NCBI GenBank assembly: GCA_027382625.1
Contig: JAJKFJ010021596.1
Location: forward strand, 1 to 64,000
Direction of reading: 5' to 3'
Length of the DNA stretch: 64,000 nt
Source: Tetmemena sp. SeJ-2015
Lineage: Eukaryota; Ciliophora; Spirotrichea; Sporadotrichida; Oxytrichidae
Below, in pieces: positions 30,148 through 44,149 of this stretch. The notes beneath the pieces are model-generated. The model worked only from the letters and a program-made list of their open reading frames with translations, was not told the origin of the DNA and ran no database searches. The translations under genes and the position numbers were made by a program. Within the stretch, counting starts at the first letter, position 1. Each line of letters starts with the position of its first letter.

Positions 30148-31774
30148 ATGCTCAAGATTGAAAATTTTTCGCAAATTGTGAGGGAGAGAAACTTAGACAA
30201 TGGAACAGTTGATCTCAATCAAGAAGTTGACAAAATATTGAAGACGCAAAACATTCAAATAAAAGATTAATTTCTATTGTTTATTATGGAACATTAAAAT
30301 CAGAGAGTAAAATATATTATGGAATAGGGCGTATCTGAAGCTAGACTACAAAATTTACACTAGGTTACTCTACTTTGGCCTTAACCTTTTGATTTTGATT
30401 GTCAGCATGGTTGTAATGGGGATTTATGAATATGATTTTGACACTTAGTTCACATATCACTCTGCACCTGCAATGTCTGGGGAAACGAATTCTACTATTA
30501 GCAATCTTTAATTTCACTTTATATTTTTAACCAGACTGATGCGAATAATTAGAGTAGTTAAAATTACTAACTCAATGACATGAGGGATGCTTTTCTTGTA
30601 AACGAAGACTAGCTGCATTTGATTATTTTGGCAAGATAATTTCAGGCAAGGAGAGTAATAATCAAACTTTATATATACTATTGATTACTTTTTAAATGAA
30701 TAATTCAACTAAGAGATTGGATTTTTATTCCCAATTTAGAACTCTATATGTGATATAGATGGTTTATCTACTCCTTTCTTCAATTACAATATACTTTGGT
30801 GTAATTAAAGGCACATTGTAATAAAGTTTTGTCTGTTTAATTTATCATCGAGAGAAGATAGCTATGAACTCTGGTTCAAGATAAAAGGAGATTATAGGTA
30901 CTTGGTTTCTTCACCAAGAAACAGATTAAATGAAAAAATAAAGTTTATAATTTCTAAGATAGAGTATGCATGTACTAATATTTTGGGACGTTTTGAGCCT
31001 GATTCTTGGGTTTGTGATGGTGTTCCACTATGCATTTTCTTATGAGAGTATACTGACAAAATCACTAGAATTCCGTTAAATAGACTTCACCAAATTTTAT
31101 AATTGTTATTAGAATGACACTATTCATAGTAATATAAAATTTGATACTCAATTGAAAAGAGAATAATTCGAGAAAGCCGTAGTTACGCTTTAGTTATAAT
31201 TTTACACTTTATTTTTATTTTCTTGCTTGGGCAAATAGTCTTAGCTTACGCCATAATAGACCTATTGTCTTTAGCGAGAGTAGTATTTTTAGGATATTTC
31301 TTTATCCGCTAGCCAAAGCACAAGCTGGGACAAATCAGATACCAGATTCTTAAAATAAGTTTTAATTTCCTTGCTTGAAGTTAAATTTTATTTAATTTTC
31401 TTTTAGAGGCGCAAGTGCTCCACGAGATCCCAGTTATGAAATATAATGACTACGTTATCCAAGTTCAATAAATAATCACCTCTTCAGAGTACTACAATTA
31501 AGATAACTCAAATTAAAAAACTGGCTGTTTGAATATCAGCGACACACAAGAATAAAATAATTGCTCCATCTGCTGCGAAAATTTCAAAAATAAAAGTCTT
31601 ATCTCAGTCCTTAACTGCAGTATTAAGCATATCTTCCATGAAGATTATTAATTTATATTTAGATTATAGTATGATATTAATTTAGAGTGCATTACGAAAT
31701 GGTTGGAGAAGAGTGATTTATGCCCACTGTGCAAGGCTGTTGTTATTAAGCAAAATATAGATTTTTAGTTTTGA
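30148..31774 (+). CDS. Membrane protein with C-terminal RING-H2 finger
   Basis: A proposed start at 30148 gives MLKIENFSQIVRERNLDNGT. A strongly hydrophobic segment follows (YFGLNLLILIVSMVVMGIYE), a polar stretch (MSGETNSTISNLQ), a second membrane segment near 31200-31250 (FIFIFLLGQIVLAYAIIDLL), and a C-terminal RING-H2 at about 31560-31765. The RING reads NCSICCENF, CSIKHIFHEECITKWL and CPLCKAVV, ending at TGA 31772-31774. The Cys-His spacing in the middle (C-x3-H) is wider than the usual C-x-H. It is likely a membrane E3 ubiquitin ligase. Several junctions between 30250 and 31450 are unresolved, so the protein length is uncertain. Confidence 0.65.
31642..31686 (+). other. IES, pointer AGA, 42 bp removed (in frame)
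   Basis: AGA at 31642-31644 and 31684-31686. The insert is a multiple of three with no TGA. Excision gives HIFHEECITKWLEKSD, the RING-H2 consensus. Confidence 0.75.
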
Positions 31775-32411
31775 ATTTCCCAGCGAGTATTTAATATAAT
31801 AAACTGACTCCAACTATCAGAGTTTTTAATAATCAACTAACTTACGTTGCCTTCTAATAAAAATATATTATTTCCTTTCGTTCTTGAGTAATTATAATTC
31901 TAACTGTTTGTAAAGATTTCATTTTATGGATGGCGAAATTAAATCCCAAATACATTAAGATATAAAAATAAAACCCTTGTTAATTGTTCAATTGCTCTTC
32001 GATTGCCTTTCTATGAAAATGAAAACCCATCCAGTACCTAATTTTATTTATTGAGAATTAATTTACCTCAAGATGATTATAAAGAGAATTCAATTGATTT
32101 TCAGAAAGATAACTTAATTTAATGGTGAGCTTCATTTTACAGGAAATGAAATTATCCCTTTCACTAAATTTAAGGTTTGAATTTAAATCTTTTTCAAATA
32201 TATAATTCATTAATCCCAATTGATTACTTCAATCTGAATTATTTTTATCTAAAATAAGTTTTTAAGAATAGAAAAATATGGTATTTGTAGAAAATATTTT
32301 ATCTATCTTCTTAAGAAATTTTTATATTTTGTGATAATCAAGAATTTCGATTTTGCACCCTGGTAAATCCTGAGTTAGTAAACGAAGGAGATCAAGTGAA
32401 AGGACACTCAA
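31775..32411. other. AT-rich spacer
   Basis: About 640 bases with no recognisable protein segment. Confidence 0.5.
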
Positions 32412-35400
32412 ATGTACTCAGCGAGATCTTCAAAACCTCCTTCAAATAGTTTAAATAGGAAGTTTCCTATCCCAAAGGGCCAAAGTTACTCGCCCAAGGA
32501 CTTTATTAACGATATGGCGCTTGAAGTCGATATAACAAGTAAGTTTCAAGTTCTCAAGAAGAGTTGAATTTTAACGGTTCTTTTATCTTAAAGACTTCCC
32601 ATTTACTTTCAACTCAAAATTCTTTGCTTGAAGTATGTTTTCCTGAAAACAAATAAAGTCGACAAGGAAAAACTACTAGCTTTACAAGATTAATGATAAG
32701 ACGTTTTTAAATGTCATTTACTTTTAGATTACTTGCCAAAAATTAAGAAACAAGACTGTGCTTATGGCTCAATGATAACTCTTTTTGAACTTGAAGACCA
32801 GGAAACAAAAGACTTCTTAAAATTAAAATGTTAATAGAATACTTTTTGGAGTTATAATTATTCTATAAAGGGAATTATCTGCTATAGATTTAGTTTGACA
32901 AATAGACCGTTTTCTAAGAAGCGTTTCAATGTAAGGACATGTCAAGAATGTTATCTGTGAAAAAGAATTCACCCTCCATATTAATTTGAAGATTATTTGA
33001 TTATCTGACAAAACTATTTACACACTAATTTCATAGACGAGGTAGAATATGCGAAATGCGTTGGCTTCGCCGCAGCAGTTATCAAAATAAGTAGCAAAGA
33101 GCCTAGAAGTGATAATTCATCGCTGATATTAGTTGACTACTCATCTATTTCTAATGTGTCCGTTTGCAGAGTGGAAGATTTCTGGAACTTCTCAAACCCT
33201 GATTAGACTAATCAGAGGAGATAGCAGATAGTTCGTAAGGAAATTGTATTTTAAATTATTACTTTATAGCTTGCAAATTCAAAAAGTTCAAAGATAAATT
33301 GTTCTCAGTCTACGAGAATACCATCAAATGCGTGTAATTCAAGAGAGATAAGATCACTCCTGAAGAAGTTTTGACATTCATATCAAAACTTTGGTATTAA
33401 AAGCTAAATTTAGATATATTGATTAAATTGCAGTTAGGAAATAGAGATACACCCGTCAATATACTTGAAATTGAATATGTGATAATTTAAATTTCTTAGC
33501 CTCCCTTCGCTAAAGGAATAGCTCGAATATACTTTGAAGATGCTAACAATAAAATCGACAGCGCTCTCTTGATAATAAAGTAACAGTAACTCTGCTTTGA
33601 AAAGGAAGTGGAGTTGCCTCTCTCTTAGAAGCAATTAAATTTATTTTGTAAAAGAAGGTCAGATAAGAATTCATATACTCCTCTGGAATCGAGATATCAG
33701 CCTCAAGTGATGGGAATAAATCAGTTATAAATAAATTATTTTACTTAAATTAATACATACATAGCTGATGAAAATGGAAACATCGAAATTTACAAAAACG
33801 GAAAACTTCTCACTACTTTGAACATGACTTCTACCTTCAATGAAATTACCTTGAATATTTTCAGACTTTTGAATTATGATAATCTTCAATGAGAAGAATG
33901 AAAAACTTGAGCTCTTATCTTTGGATGGCAGAACTCTGTTAGCCAAGTTTCCATCAGAGAATCATTACTTTAAGTTTTCTTCCAAAGACCAGAGAGGGCA
34001 AGGTTTATAAGATAGGAGCTCTTGGAAAATGATCCTAAAGATCTTTTTGAGATAGCTCGAATGATCACTTAGTATCAGCCATTTGAAATATGCTTTACTC
34101 TTTCTAGAGTAGCTATATCTCATCATAATTTTTACAAATAATTTTAGTTTAACAATCTTATAATTTTAAATCCTTATAATTCAATAAGAATAAATTTTAT
34201 AATAGCCATAAAAAGTTTAAAACTCTTAAGATTTTTAGTTTAAATTTAATTTTAAACAACTTAGTAGAAACTTAAAATTAAAAAAGAATCATAACGTGGT
34301 GAAGATCTTAGACATAACTAATGGTTACTTGATTAGAAAGGTGTTCTTAGATCGTGAAGTGGATTAAATCTTCTCTTTCGAACTAGATATCTATGCTTTA
34401 AAAACTTAACATTCCATCATCATTTTAAATATGCTATTCTAAAACAGAGCTATGTTCAAAATAAATTAGATACACAGAATGAATAGAATTACTCTGTTGC
34501 TCACTTGAAAGAAGAGTCTTAATTTCAGATTATGAAGGGCATCTTAGGGTAAGGTTAACTAATTCCTAAAATCTTTGTAGTAAATTTGAACAGCTCTACT
34601 TGGATAATATGCAATGCTTCATTGTAACAGACTAAGGAGAGTAAAACAGTGTGAAAAGGTTAACTAATGGTGGGAGGGTTCATGATGATTTCAACATCAA
34701 TCAACACTTGTATGGTAAGACTAGTGAGTTAATTAAGATATTCTATAGATAATGGACTTAATTAAATTAATACTTAGCTTTTTATTAAATGGGATGAAGG
34801 AGTTCAGTATTTTAAACTTCCATCACTATTCTGAGCTCTAAGACTCACTTGAGAGGGTAGTCTTCTATCACAGTTTCTATAACGACAATAAGAAAAGAAG
34901 CTTGCTCTAAAATTAAATCTATTTTTAATTATAGTATGTAATTTTGAAGCTGAATTTTTGATAATGGACTTTTCCAAAAACATGAGTTTACATTCGTCTA
35001 GGAAATTTACAATGAGTACGAACTATCACAGCACGATTTACAGAGTAATGTAAATCAATCAATAAGATCAGTGCTTCTACTTTTGGAGCCAGTATAGTTA
35101 GGAAATATCATGAAGTTAAAGATTTAACAAAATGCAATATTTTAAATGATTCCAATCATTTATTTAATCTTTTAAAGAGAGAATTTTTTTAAGTTTGAGT
35201 TGATAAACCAGAAGCATTAAGATACAGGAGCAGTTTAACCAATTTAAAATTGTCAATCGTTATGAGGTTATTATATTTGAATTGAAGATAAGTAGTTTAT
35301 AGACTATCTTGTGATGAGTTTCGACTAACGAGGCCTGACCTACTGCTCAATAAATAATTTCATACCAGATTAAGCCAAGAGGATATTATGAATATGCCAA

Positions 35401-35560
35401 TATATCGTATTCTTGTTTGTTGATATTAGTGAACTCAAATTTTGGAAAAGTATCGAAGGCAAAGGGAGCAGGATTGATGGATTTACAAGTAACTTTGGAT
35501 GAAACTATAAGCATGCAAAGGAAGATAAAATAGAAAATTTAAAAGTTTATTAATTATTGC
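32412..35560 (+). CDS. Propeller-like coding region, probably 5' part of the TRP-like gene
   Basis: The ATG at 32412 gives MYSARSSKPPSNSLNRKFPI. A 55-nt intron (32539-32593) joins to NFPFTFNSKFFA. Later pieces read FIDEVEYAKCVGFAAAVIKI, CRVEDFWNFSNPDQTNQR, DKLFSVYENTIKCVQFKRDK, ADENGNIEIYKNGKLLTTL and VVKILDITNGYLIRKVFL. The last two look like beta-propeller (WD-type) blades. No stop was found that closes a gene before the channel segments at 36880-41851. Large ciliate channel proteins with N-terminal propellers are plausible, so one gene of over 9 kb is the working hypothesis; a separate gene is possible. At least one single-base slip (near 32632) is not explained by a pointer. Confidence 0.45.
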
Positions 35561-37790
35561 TCGATTACTTGAGTTCATGATTAATTTAGCGAAGTTATTT
35601 TAACATTAAATATTAACTATCCTATTTTGATGAATATATGAATAGAAGATAAAATTATCTTTTCTTAAAATTATTTCATTTCATTTAGTAATTATCAAAT
35701 ATAAAACTGAAACAATAGTTAAATCAACGAACACAAATATGCATTCATATAAGCAATAATTATTTTTGATGATTAGATTTATCAATAAAGAAAATCTCAA
35801 AAATAATTTAATATGTTTTAATTTAAAATTAATTAGAATTAGATTAGCCAAACTAAAATTATTAATCAAAGTCAAAGAGATTTTAATTAAAAATAATGAT
35901 GAAGACCAAAAATTTTATTTTAAACGTCCTCATCATTATATTTATGAATATAATACTTTAAGATAGTAATAAACAGCTTTAAGCTTGGATACTGTAATAA
36001 ATTAATCGAATTCCAAGAGAAACCTGATCTTTATTGAATTTAATTATTTTTAAATCTTTTTTAAATCTAATTATAGAGATTTTTATTTAAAATAAGTCAT
36101 TATTTTAATTGCAATTTAAATTATTGATCCGTATCCTTCCCTAACCTCATCTGCCCTTCTTACTTCCTTTCGGAATCTAAGATTAGAGACATGCAAGATT
36201 CCTATTAGAATAAATAAGTTAATATATCCCTTTTTATAAATGATTGCTACAGTGGAAATAGATAGACAATAAGCTCATATGTCACTATCTTAAAAACAAA
36301 ATGATAACTATAAATGCTCAGAACGGACATGTAATAAGCAGCATAGATGTAGATGACTAGTTGCTTTAAAATAAAAATTATTATTTATACTTTTAAAGCT
36401 CTCAAATGATTCAAAGGGATGTTTGGGAACGCTGGTTCCTCCACACAAAGAGCCCAGACCTTTTAGACCTAATCAGATTTCAAGCCTTTATTTTTCATCT
36501 TTAAAAAGCCAAATAGGAAACAGAAACAATTATAAGATTAGTTAAATTCAATTGGGAAATACGGAAATGTAAAAAATATATTCCTTTTAAATTCAAAATA
36601 TTAGAGAATTAGCACCACAATAACTTAAGGGATATTTTATAAATAAAATTTTAATTGCATAATTTTAAAGTGAAAATTAAAGCATTTAAAACAATATTTA
36701 AGAAATATTCGATAAGGTTCAAAGACATTTAGTTAATTTTGAGATAATTATGACCTTTTTGGTCTCTACTTTTCTCAGAAAAATAGGATAATTTAATAAA
36801 GCACTTTTTTTGTTTTTTAATAATATTTATTGTTAATTTTTTTACTATGATAAAACTCTAGCGATATAATTGTATTTAGTTTAGGAAAGATCGGGCATTC
36901 AATGGTCCTCTTTAGAGACGATAAATTTGGAAATATCACAGCAAAGGATCCTAAAATAGTAGAGGAATTAAATGACTCAGATTAATAAATTAATTATTTA
37001 ATCAATTCTATTTACTAATTTAAAGTTAGATCTAAGTTTCTACAAAGTTGTAGAAATAGAAAATGAAAACAGACTTAAAGTAGTCTTTACCTTTCTCCAT
37101 CAGGAAATTCATAAAAAAATAAATGAAAATTTATATTTAATAGATAATTATAAAATAAATAGTAAATTATGTGGTGCAACATTATAGAAATTTAAATCGA
37201 TCAAACTTGTCTGATTTACAATTTCCTTGAAAGACAATCAAAAAGGTATTCTGAGTTTCATCTCTAGATATCTTCATTGCATTCTTTAATAAACGAGATA
37301 TATATTTCGGTGTGTCTTAAACATCATCGGATTAATTGAAACCTAAGCTTCTGAACTTGCAACTTCGCACTAAATTGTAAGAATATAAAGTTCTTAGAAT
37401 TTCAACCTTGATCGAATAGTATAATGATAATTTAAATTAGAGAGTCTTAGAATGCCCCCCTTAATCGAATTTATAAACTAATTTTTTTCAACATATTTCT
37501 TTGCTTTAAAGATATTTATTTATATTCTTAGTGTGAGAGATGTGTGCTTTTCAGATGACTTCGAAAAATTTATACACATCAACAAGTTATTCAGATTATA
37601 TATATTTTGTTATAATTATTTATTTTTAAATGAAATATAATTTGGTAAAAAGGATTAAGAAAAATTGCTTTTTAATATTTATATTCCTTTTTGCGTGATA
37701 GTTTGCTTTTAAAATTTAGGTTTGTTTCCATTCTTAAATTTCTTTAACAAAAAATAATTTGTCAATTTTTATTTCTTCTTAAAATATAAC
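35561..37790. other. AT-rich stretch, presumed IES/intergenic DNA
   Basis: Over 2 kb of AT-rich sequence with at most a short coding-like piece near 36885-36985. No complete gene seen. It may be a long eliminated sequence inside the TRP-like gene or the boundary between two genes. Confidence 0.4.
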
Positions 37791-40700
37791 TTAAGTATTT
37801 AATTATAAGTTAAAAAGCAAAGAGGTTGTGAAATCTGTGACTGAGAAAGAGCTATTTTACTATAAGGAGATTTTGACTTTAAGAGGGGAGTTCAAGTAAG
37901 GAAAGAGGAAAGGCTTTTCAGGGGACTTGATTCACCATGCCAGACTTACAGAGAATAAAAATGAAATCATCATCTCAAATATATACGAGGAGGCTTCAAC
38001 TGTTCTCACCATTCAACTTTTTAATAAATACTATTTTTTTATATTCTAAATTATAACACTTATTTATATATTTCCCTCAATTAAAATTGGGTTAGCAAAT
38101 AAACAAGTTAGAATCACTTAGATCAACATTAATTTTTCTTGTCAAAATTTTTTATTTATCAAGATAATAATTTAAGATAACTTTTTTGCACAGTGAAATT
38201 GATGTACTGGAGAGGATCTAAAATTTAAAATATATTTTTAAGAAGAATATATCTAAATATCTAGCATAATAGTGATTAAGGACGAGTTTGGCATTGAGAG
38301 ATACCTCCATATAGACTTTACAAATAACTCTTAAATTAATTAAAAAAAATACACTTCTAATTCATTTGTTATTCTTATGAATGCATATTTGAGAGTTATG
38401 TGGAACTAGACTCTTTTAATTATATTATAAAAGATAATTGAAAATAATTCTAATGATTTTTTAAATGCTTTTGTATACAGAAAGTTCAAGGGCCTTTAGG
38501 ATACAGAATTCGGGGACTACTATTTGTAGTAGAGAGGGAGACCTGCTCACTACAATCTCATGAACAAATAAAATTTAGCCATCGATTACCAACAGTAGTT
38601 ATCAAGATAGATCTCACTCAATAAGTAGTAGAGTCATTAATCTAATTGGCTTTAAATAAATTCATTAAAGTTTAATTATCAAAGATTAAAATATTATTTA
38701 AAAAAAAAAATAACATTATATTTTTCGCTTGATGGACTGATAAACTTATTTCCTAAGTTGATTATACCAAACAACTATTGATTTAGAAATATAGCTACAA
38801 GTAATTAAATTAAATGGTAGACTTCTCTTTAAGAAAAATAAGATCTTAGATTCAAGCTAAATTAGTTAAATCTTTAGAACGACTTAAAATAAATTGTTTG
38901 AATCTATTTACATAAGACAATTTGTTTTAAAATAAAAACTTGTGATTAACTCCCTAATAAGAATAAGTGTACAATATTCCTAAAAGCTTCTTTTGTATCT
39001 ATAAAATAAATTAAGTAAATATTATTAATTTAGAATGGATTATTAAATAATAAATTAATTTAAAATATTTTTCAATTTATAATGAGTTTAGTAGGATTTT
39101 GTAATGGAAAAAGCAAATAATCATGGTTTAGCAGGAACTATGAACTTATAGAGTACAGCTTCTCACACTATCATTATTCACTCGCACAAAAGCTTAATTT
39201 GTTAATTAAGAAAAATATTTATAATCTTAAGATGGAAAATAATATAAAAATCAGTTTGAAGTTTTCAATTGCGGCTAAATAATCTTAAAAATTGAGACTA
39301 ATTACGAAATAAATAACTTAGATTATTCAAGCCAGCCCTTTAAAAGTAACTTATAATTAATTTGATTGAAGCTGAAAGAAAACAAGAAAATCTACTATGA
39401 AATCGCTGACTATGACTTGAGACTTATGCTTTTATAAATATTTCCAGATGGAAACACTCTAATGCACTTGCTCGCAAATGATAATTAGATAATCGACGAC
39501 ATTAGAATTAAGCTAGAAACTGCAATCCTTTATCCTCAAATTGAACAAATCAATGAAAAATACCTCGATTAAGAAATATATTCAATACATATTGAATGAA
39601 TGCATTTAATTAGCAAGAGCTTGGATGTAAATTTATGTTCCTCAAAAACTAAGACGGATAAACTCCTCTTCATTTATGCATTGAAGCTGAAAATGCTCTG
39701 GGAATAGACATTTTATTTTATATACAATGTTTTGTAAATAAACATAATTTATTAAGGAAGATTATTTTTAATTCTTATACTAATTTTGGAAAACATAGGT
39801 CTTAAATTCTTAATTATAATTTGTAGATAGTGTTTAAAATTAGACTCGATTTTAAATCTATTGAGAATTGATTTTTTAATATTATTTTTAGCTTCTTATT
39901 TAAAAAATTCTTTCTATTTATTTTAAACAATATAAAGAATAAATGCTTTCAATATATATTATTATTATTATATATGGTTTACATCTTTCTAAAAATGCTT
40001 CAGAAAGATTCTTTCGCTAGGCACACTTTCCCATATTTAAAGTTTTTATATTAATTTATCCCATTAAGTGATGTACTTCCCGATCTTTTACAGATAGAAC
40101 CATCAAGCTTAGATAATTAAATCGCTTTGTTTATTTATTTAGAGTCTTATTTGGAATCTAGGATAGTTCAGACAAACTCTCAGAAGCAGATCAAAGAAGG
40201 AGCAATAGACTTTGAAGAAGGATTTCCTATTCAAGCTATTCAAATAAGTGCTATGGCTGACAATTCAGACATGTCTAAAATATTTTATGTCTCCTAATAT
40301 AGTTATAAAATACTAGAGAACGATAATGCCTTGAGAAAAGATATCACGGTTTAGATTTGTGACATTCCAAACATTCATCTCTATTCATTTTATAATGTTA
40401 AAGAGTAATTTAGTTTCAGACGCTACTAGTTACAGACTATTTCAAATGCTTTCACAAGTAAATAATCTTGAGCTCTTCAATTTTAAAACTAAATAGATTT
40501 ATCTTAATTTGCGTCTTGTTCAAGGTCTGGTGAATCACAAATGGAGGCAAGCTCGAAAATATTCTTTAATTTGGCTTTTTATACCGTTCATCTTGTTCCA
40601 TGGAACTTTCATAGCATATTCTAATGTATTTAGTGGATAGCTATCTTATGATGAAAACGAACACCCAAACTTAAAGAAAGGATAGATTGCTTTGTCAGTT

Positions 40701-41851
40701 ATCAAATAATAAAATGCATCTATACTTATTTGATATATCCTCTACTTCTTCTGTGTTTACTTTTTGCAAAATGAGATAAGGCAAGTTATAAACAACGGAG
40801 TGATAGAGTATATGCTCTCGATATGGAACTATATCGATATTCTTCCTGTGCTTTTGATAATCATAGTGGTTACTAGTCATTTAAACATGCACTACAACGA
40901 TAGTTACCAACATTACAATTTCCTCTATACAATACATGCTGTGGCTTCCCTGTCCATGTGGCTTAAATTCCTCTACTTCCTTCGTCTTTTCGACCCAACT
41001 GGATACAAAATTAATAAACTATAATTTAGTTATCTATATCATAGAATACATAGTCAGAAGCATAGTAGGAGTTTTATGGGACATGAAGGTATTTTTGCTG
41101 ATTCTTGGGATAGTTTACTGCGCCTTCGGAGAAGCCTTCCTCAGACTAGCTGAGCCTATGGAGGATGAGGAATTACGCTATGTGACTAACTTCGCAAATG
41201 CTTTTGTGTACATTTATAGAATGAGTTTGGTTGACAACAATACAGATGCCTTTGAGATGAATCTGCAATCAACCACTCTTTGGATTCTTTTTGTAATCAC
41301 AGGAATAATAATTAAATAAGAGATATTTTAAATAGTGTTGCCTATAATTATGCTTAATCTACTCATTGCAATTATTTCTATGTCTTTTGAACGCATTAAC
41401 GAGAAAGCAGAGTTAGCTGCTTTACAAGAGAAAGCACGCATTATCTTTGAAAATCATTATCTCATTCCCTCTTACATATAGAGAAGTTTAGACGACAAGA
41501 ACAAATTAGTGACATTTATTATTAAATATTCTTAATATTAAATTCTTAGGGATAATTACTGAAGTTTCATCTTCACCAAGCAATATAAATTCTTTAGACG
41601 TTACTTCCTAAGTTGCCTCTCAAATATCATCTCTTAAAAAGCAAGTTTAAATAATTTATCATGTTTTTAAATGATTATAAGTTGATGAAGTGTAAGAAGA
41701 ATTGAAGACTCAATTTAAAGATAAACTCACTCAAGTTTCAAAACAGCAAAGTGATCTTACAGTCAAGCTTGACACTTACTAAGAGCAAACAAAGAGATAA
41801 CTTGAGGAAATTAACCACACTCTAAAGTAATTGCTACCAAAGAAATCTTGA
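36880..41851 (+). CDS. TRP-like cation channel with ankyrin-type segments
   Basis: Segments in order: EVVKSVTEKELFYYKEILTL (near 37820), a polar region (YYLQQRGRPAHYNLMNKQNL), then two ankyrin-like stretches (FPDGNTLMHLLAND and NQDGQTPLHLCIEAENALG). Next comes a pre-channel linker and the ion-transport domain: WLFIPFILFHGTFIAYSNVF, ILIQYILYFFCVYFLQNEIR, WNYIDILPVLLIIIVVTSHL and SLSMWLKFLYFLRLFDPTGY. The pore region is VFLLILGIVYCAFGEAFLRL with NNTDAFEMNLQSTT, followed by LPIIMLNLLIAIISMSFERI. A coiled-coil tail (QTKRQLEEINHTLKQLLPKK) ends at TGA 41849-41851. The order of domains is normal. Region 35560-37790 is mostly AT-rich and holds few protein-like pieces, so segment borders there are not resolved. 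Confidence 0.68.
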
Positions 41852-42013
41852 AGTTTTGATTAGTTGAATTATTATTTAAAATTTTCTTTATCGATAGTTA
41901 AAAATATGATATTCACAAGCTGTTGAATTTCCATCTTAATTATGATTAAGCCTAATACTGTCATAAATATCATCATTATTTCTTGAAATTTAAATATACT
42001 GAGTATAAAATTA

Positions 42014-44149
42014 ATGGACACTAACAATTTCCGCCAAGAATCCAAAGAGCCCTTGCTTCTAAAGCAGGATAATAAAAATGAAGACAGCACTTAGAATTAG
42101 CTCAAGAATCAAGACAATTAAAATCCTAGTCTCAATACAGATGTTCAATAGTAAAATCTCCAAATTTATGAAAAAGGCAAAATAGATAACTACAATAGTG
42201 CGCTTACTTATATTTATTAGCTTGACCTCAGATAAATTATGTCCCAAATTGTGAGTCTCTCTACTTATCCAATAATAAGTATGCTGTTCCATCCTGGCTA
42301 TCATTTAATTCATTTTTCTTTAGCTTATCAGATATTCAACGTAATGAAAGTTGGAAAACTTGAAAATTCTATAGAGAATCTTGCTATTTATGGTCTTGCA
42401 ACAGTATCCCTATCACTTCTACTAATGTCAATACAGATCTCTTTTAATAATGCCCTAACTACTCTCATATCATAAGCAAATGGATAAAAGGAATACATCC
42501 TCTGTAACGTTTACTTAAAGAGACAACTTAAAATTTATAGAAAATAATAAATATATGCAGTTGAACTTATCCTAAATGTCATGGTTTTCGCGAGCATATC
42601 CTTAATCTTTATATTTTCGAAGTAGTTTTACTTGCTAATTTAAATTATAGCAAAAATTAAATTGGCAGCCAGAATCAGTGGCGCATAAAACTTGGATCTA
42701 CACTTTGCTTGTCTTACCTGGGTAATTTATGTTTGGAGTCTACCATACTTAACTTAAGAATTTTTATAAAATAAAGCACCTCCTCACTTAAAATAGGTTT
42801 ACTCAAAGTATTTAGCAGGTCAGAAAGAAGTTAAATTCTCGATGTGGACTAACATATTTTCTTTCCTTCTTCACATCTATAAATATCTGACTTATTTAAT
42901 TTGAATCCCTATTACCTTGTTCATCGTTGACTACTTACAGATGGGGCTTTACGGTGTTGCGATCGCCACTTCAATTCATTTTACCAATCGATTTTTAATC
43001 TGCTTCACAATTATAAAGCGTTCCAGATTCTTAATATTTCATATAAATATGGAATGGTTAATAATATCTTTTTTTTTAATTCAATCAGTATTCAGTTTCT
43101 TGGAAAGATGAGAGATGCTATCAGAACCTACTACCCTAATTGTAGATGTCTCTCGAATCCTGCGGGATGATTTTGTGGTCTTGGTGGGCATTCGACATGT
43201 TCACCTTTATTTCCTCTTTCATGGCTACCAGTGTACTAGCTGCACAGACAGTTTGCAGAAACAGCATTAATCCTTGCATAATTTTACTTTTGAAACGTAG
43301 TTTTGATGTTCTATATGATTCCAGTGGGTCTAACTCAAGCCACAGCAATCTCAGTGGGAAACAAAATCGGTTAAAATGACGTTCATGCAGCTCAAAAGTT
43401 TGCCTTCGTGTGCACGATATTTGCCATCTGCTGGGCAGCAATGTCAGTAACTATCATGCTTATTTTCGATGATATGATAATCTCCCTCTTTACTCATATC
43501 AATAGATTAAACTTAGAAATGTATTATGCTTTATACTGATAGCTAGGAAGTGATATCTCTTGTCCACTAGGCTTTTGTACTGATTGGTCTCTTCATAATT
43601 TTTGACTGCACTTAGTGTATCGGCTCTGGTATTATAGCTGGCATGGGAAGACAAGGCAAGGGTTCTATATTCACCATAAACATGGAAATAAATATATCCA
43701 TTAAACATTTATAATAAAAATGATTTAATCGGCTTTTGGATTATAGGTGTTCCAACTTGCTTGTGCAGGTATTTTATTTCAAGTCTGGCATTGAGGCGTT
43801 GTGGTTCGGTCCTCTTTTAGCTCACTTCCTTAACACTATCTCGTACTAAGTCATATATAAATAAATTATAAATTTGCTTACTACACTATTGTAATAAGAT
43901 CAGATTGGAATGAGATAGTCGTAGAAAGTTAAAAAAGGAGATCTAGAGACAAAAAGTGAAGACTCAGATCATCACAAATCTAATTAAATACATCAAATAC
44001 AGTTATTCATTAATTTAAATACCATCGATTACAATAAAGAACTTCAGAAATGGATTATTGTAGAAATATCATTTAATCATCAAAGTAAAAAGCAAAATTC
44101 TTTGCTTCAATCGCTATCGTTTTTTAATTCGATTTCATCATTGCTTTGA
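42014..44149 (+). CDS. MATE-family transporter
   Basis: A multidrug/toxic-compound extrusion type, cation-coupled exporter. The ATG at 42014 gives MDTNNFRQESKEPLLL and a Gln/Asn-rich leader. Twelve-helix MATE landmarks in order: MLFHPGYQIFNVMKVGKLEN, LSLLLMSIQISFNNALTTLI with QANG, MGLYGVAIATSIHFTNRFL, MILWSWWAFDMFTFISSFMA and AQTVLMFYMIPVGLTQATAI. Then SVGNKIGQNDVHAAQ, MSVTIMLIFDDMIISLF, FDCTQCIGSGIIAGMGRQGK and GIEALWFGPLLAHFLNTISY. Three IESs are resolved. One junction near 43760 (VPTCLC / SGIEALW) shows a frame change I could not assign. The formal stop, TGA 44147-44149, overlaps the 3' end of the opposite-strand mucolipin-like gene by 43 bases. Confidence 0.85.
42299..42330 (+). other. 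IES, pointer TATCA, 27 bp removed (in frame)
   Basis: TATCA at 42299-42303 and 42326-42330. The insert is a multiple of three with no stop. Excision gives MLFHPGYQIFNVMKVGKLEN, matching MATE helix 1 spacing. Confidence 0.82.
42875..42907 (+). other. IES, pointer ATC, 30 bp removed
   Basis: ATC at 42875-42877 and 42905-42907. The insert is a multiple of three but contains an in-frame TGA. Excision gives FSFLLHIPITLFIVDYLQMG. Confidence 0.72.
43250..43303 (+). other. IES, pointer AGTTT, 49 bp removed
   Basis: AGTTT at 43250-43254 and 43299-43303. Excision gives SVLAAQTVLMFYMIPVGLTQ in frame. Confidence 0.9.

Noticed and set aside
43136..43441. 101-codon minus-strand ORF overlapping MATE
   Set aside because: Shadow of the MATE segment; the plus-strand reading carries the WWAFDMFTF and NKIGQNDVHAAQ motifs.
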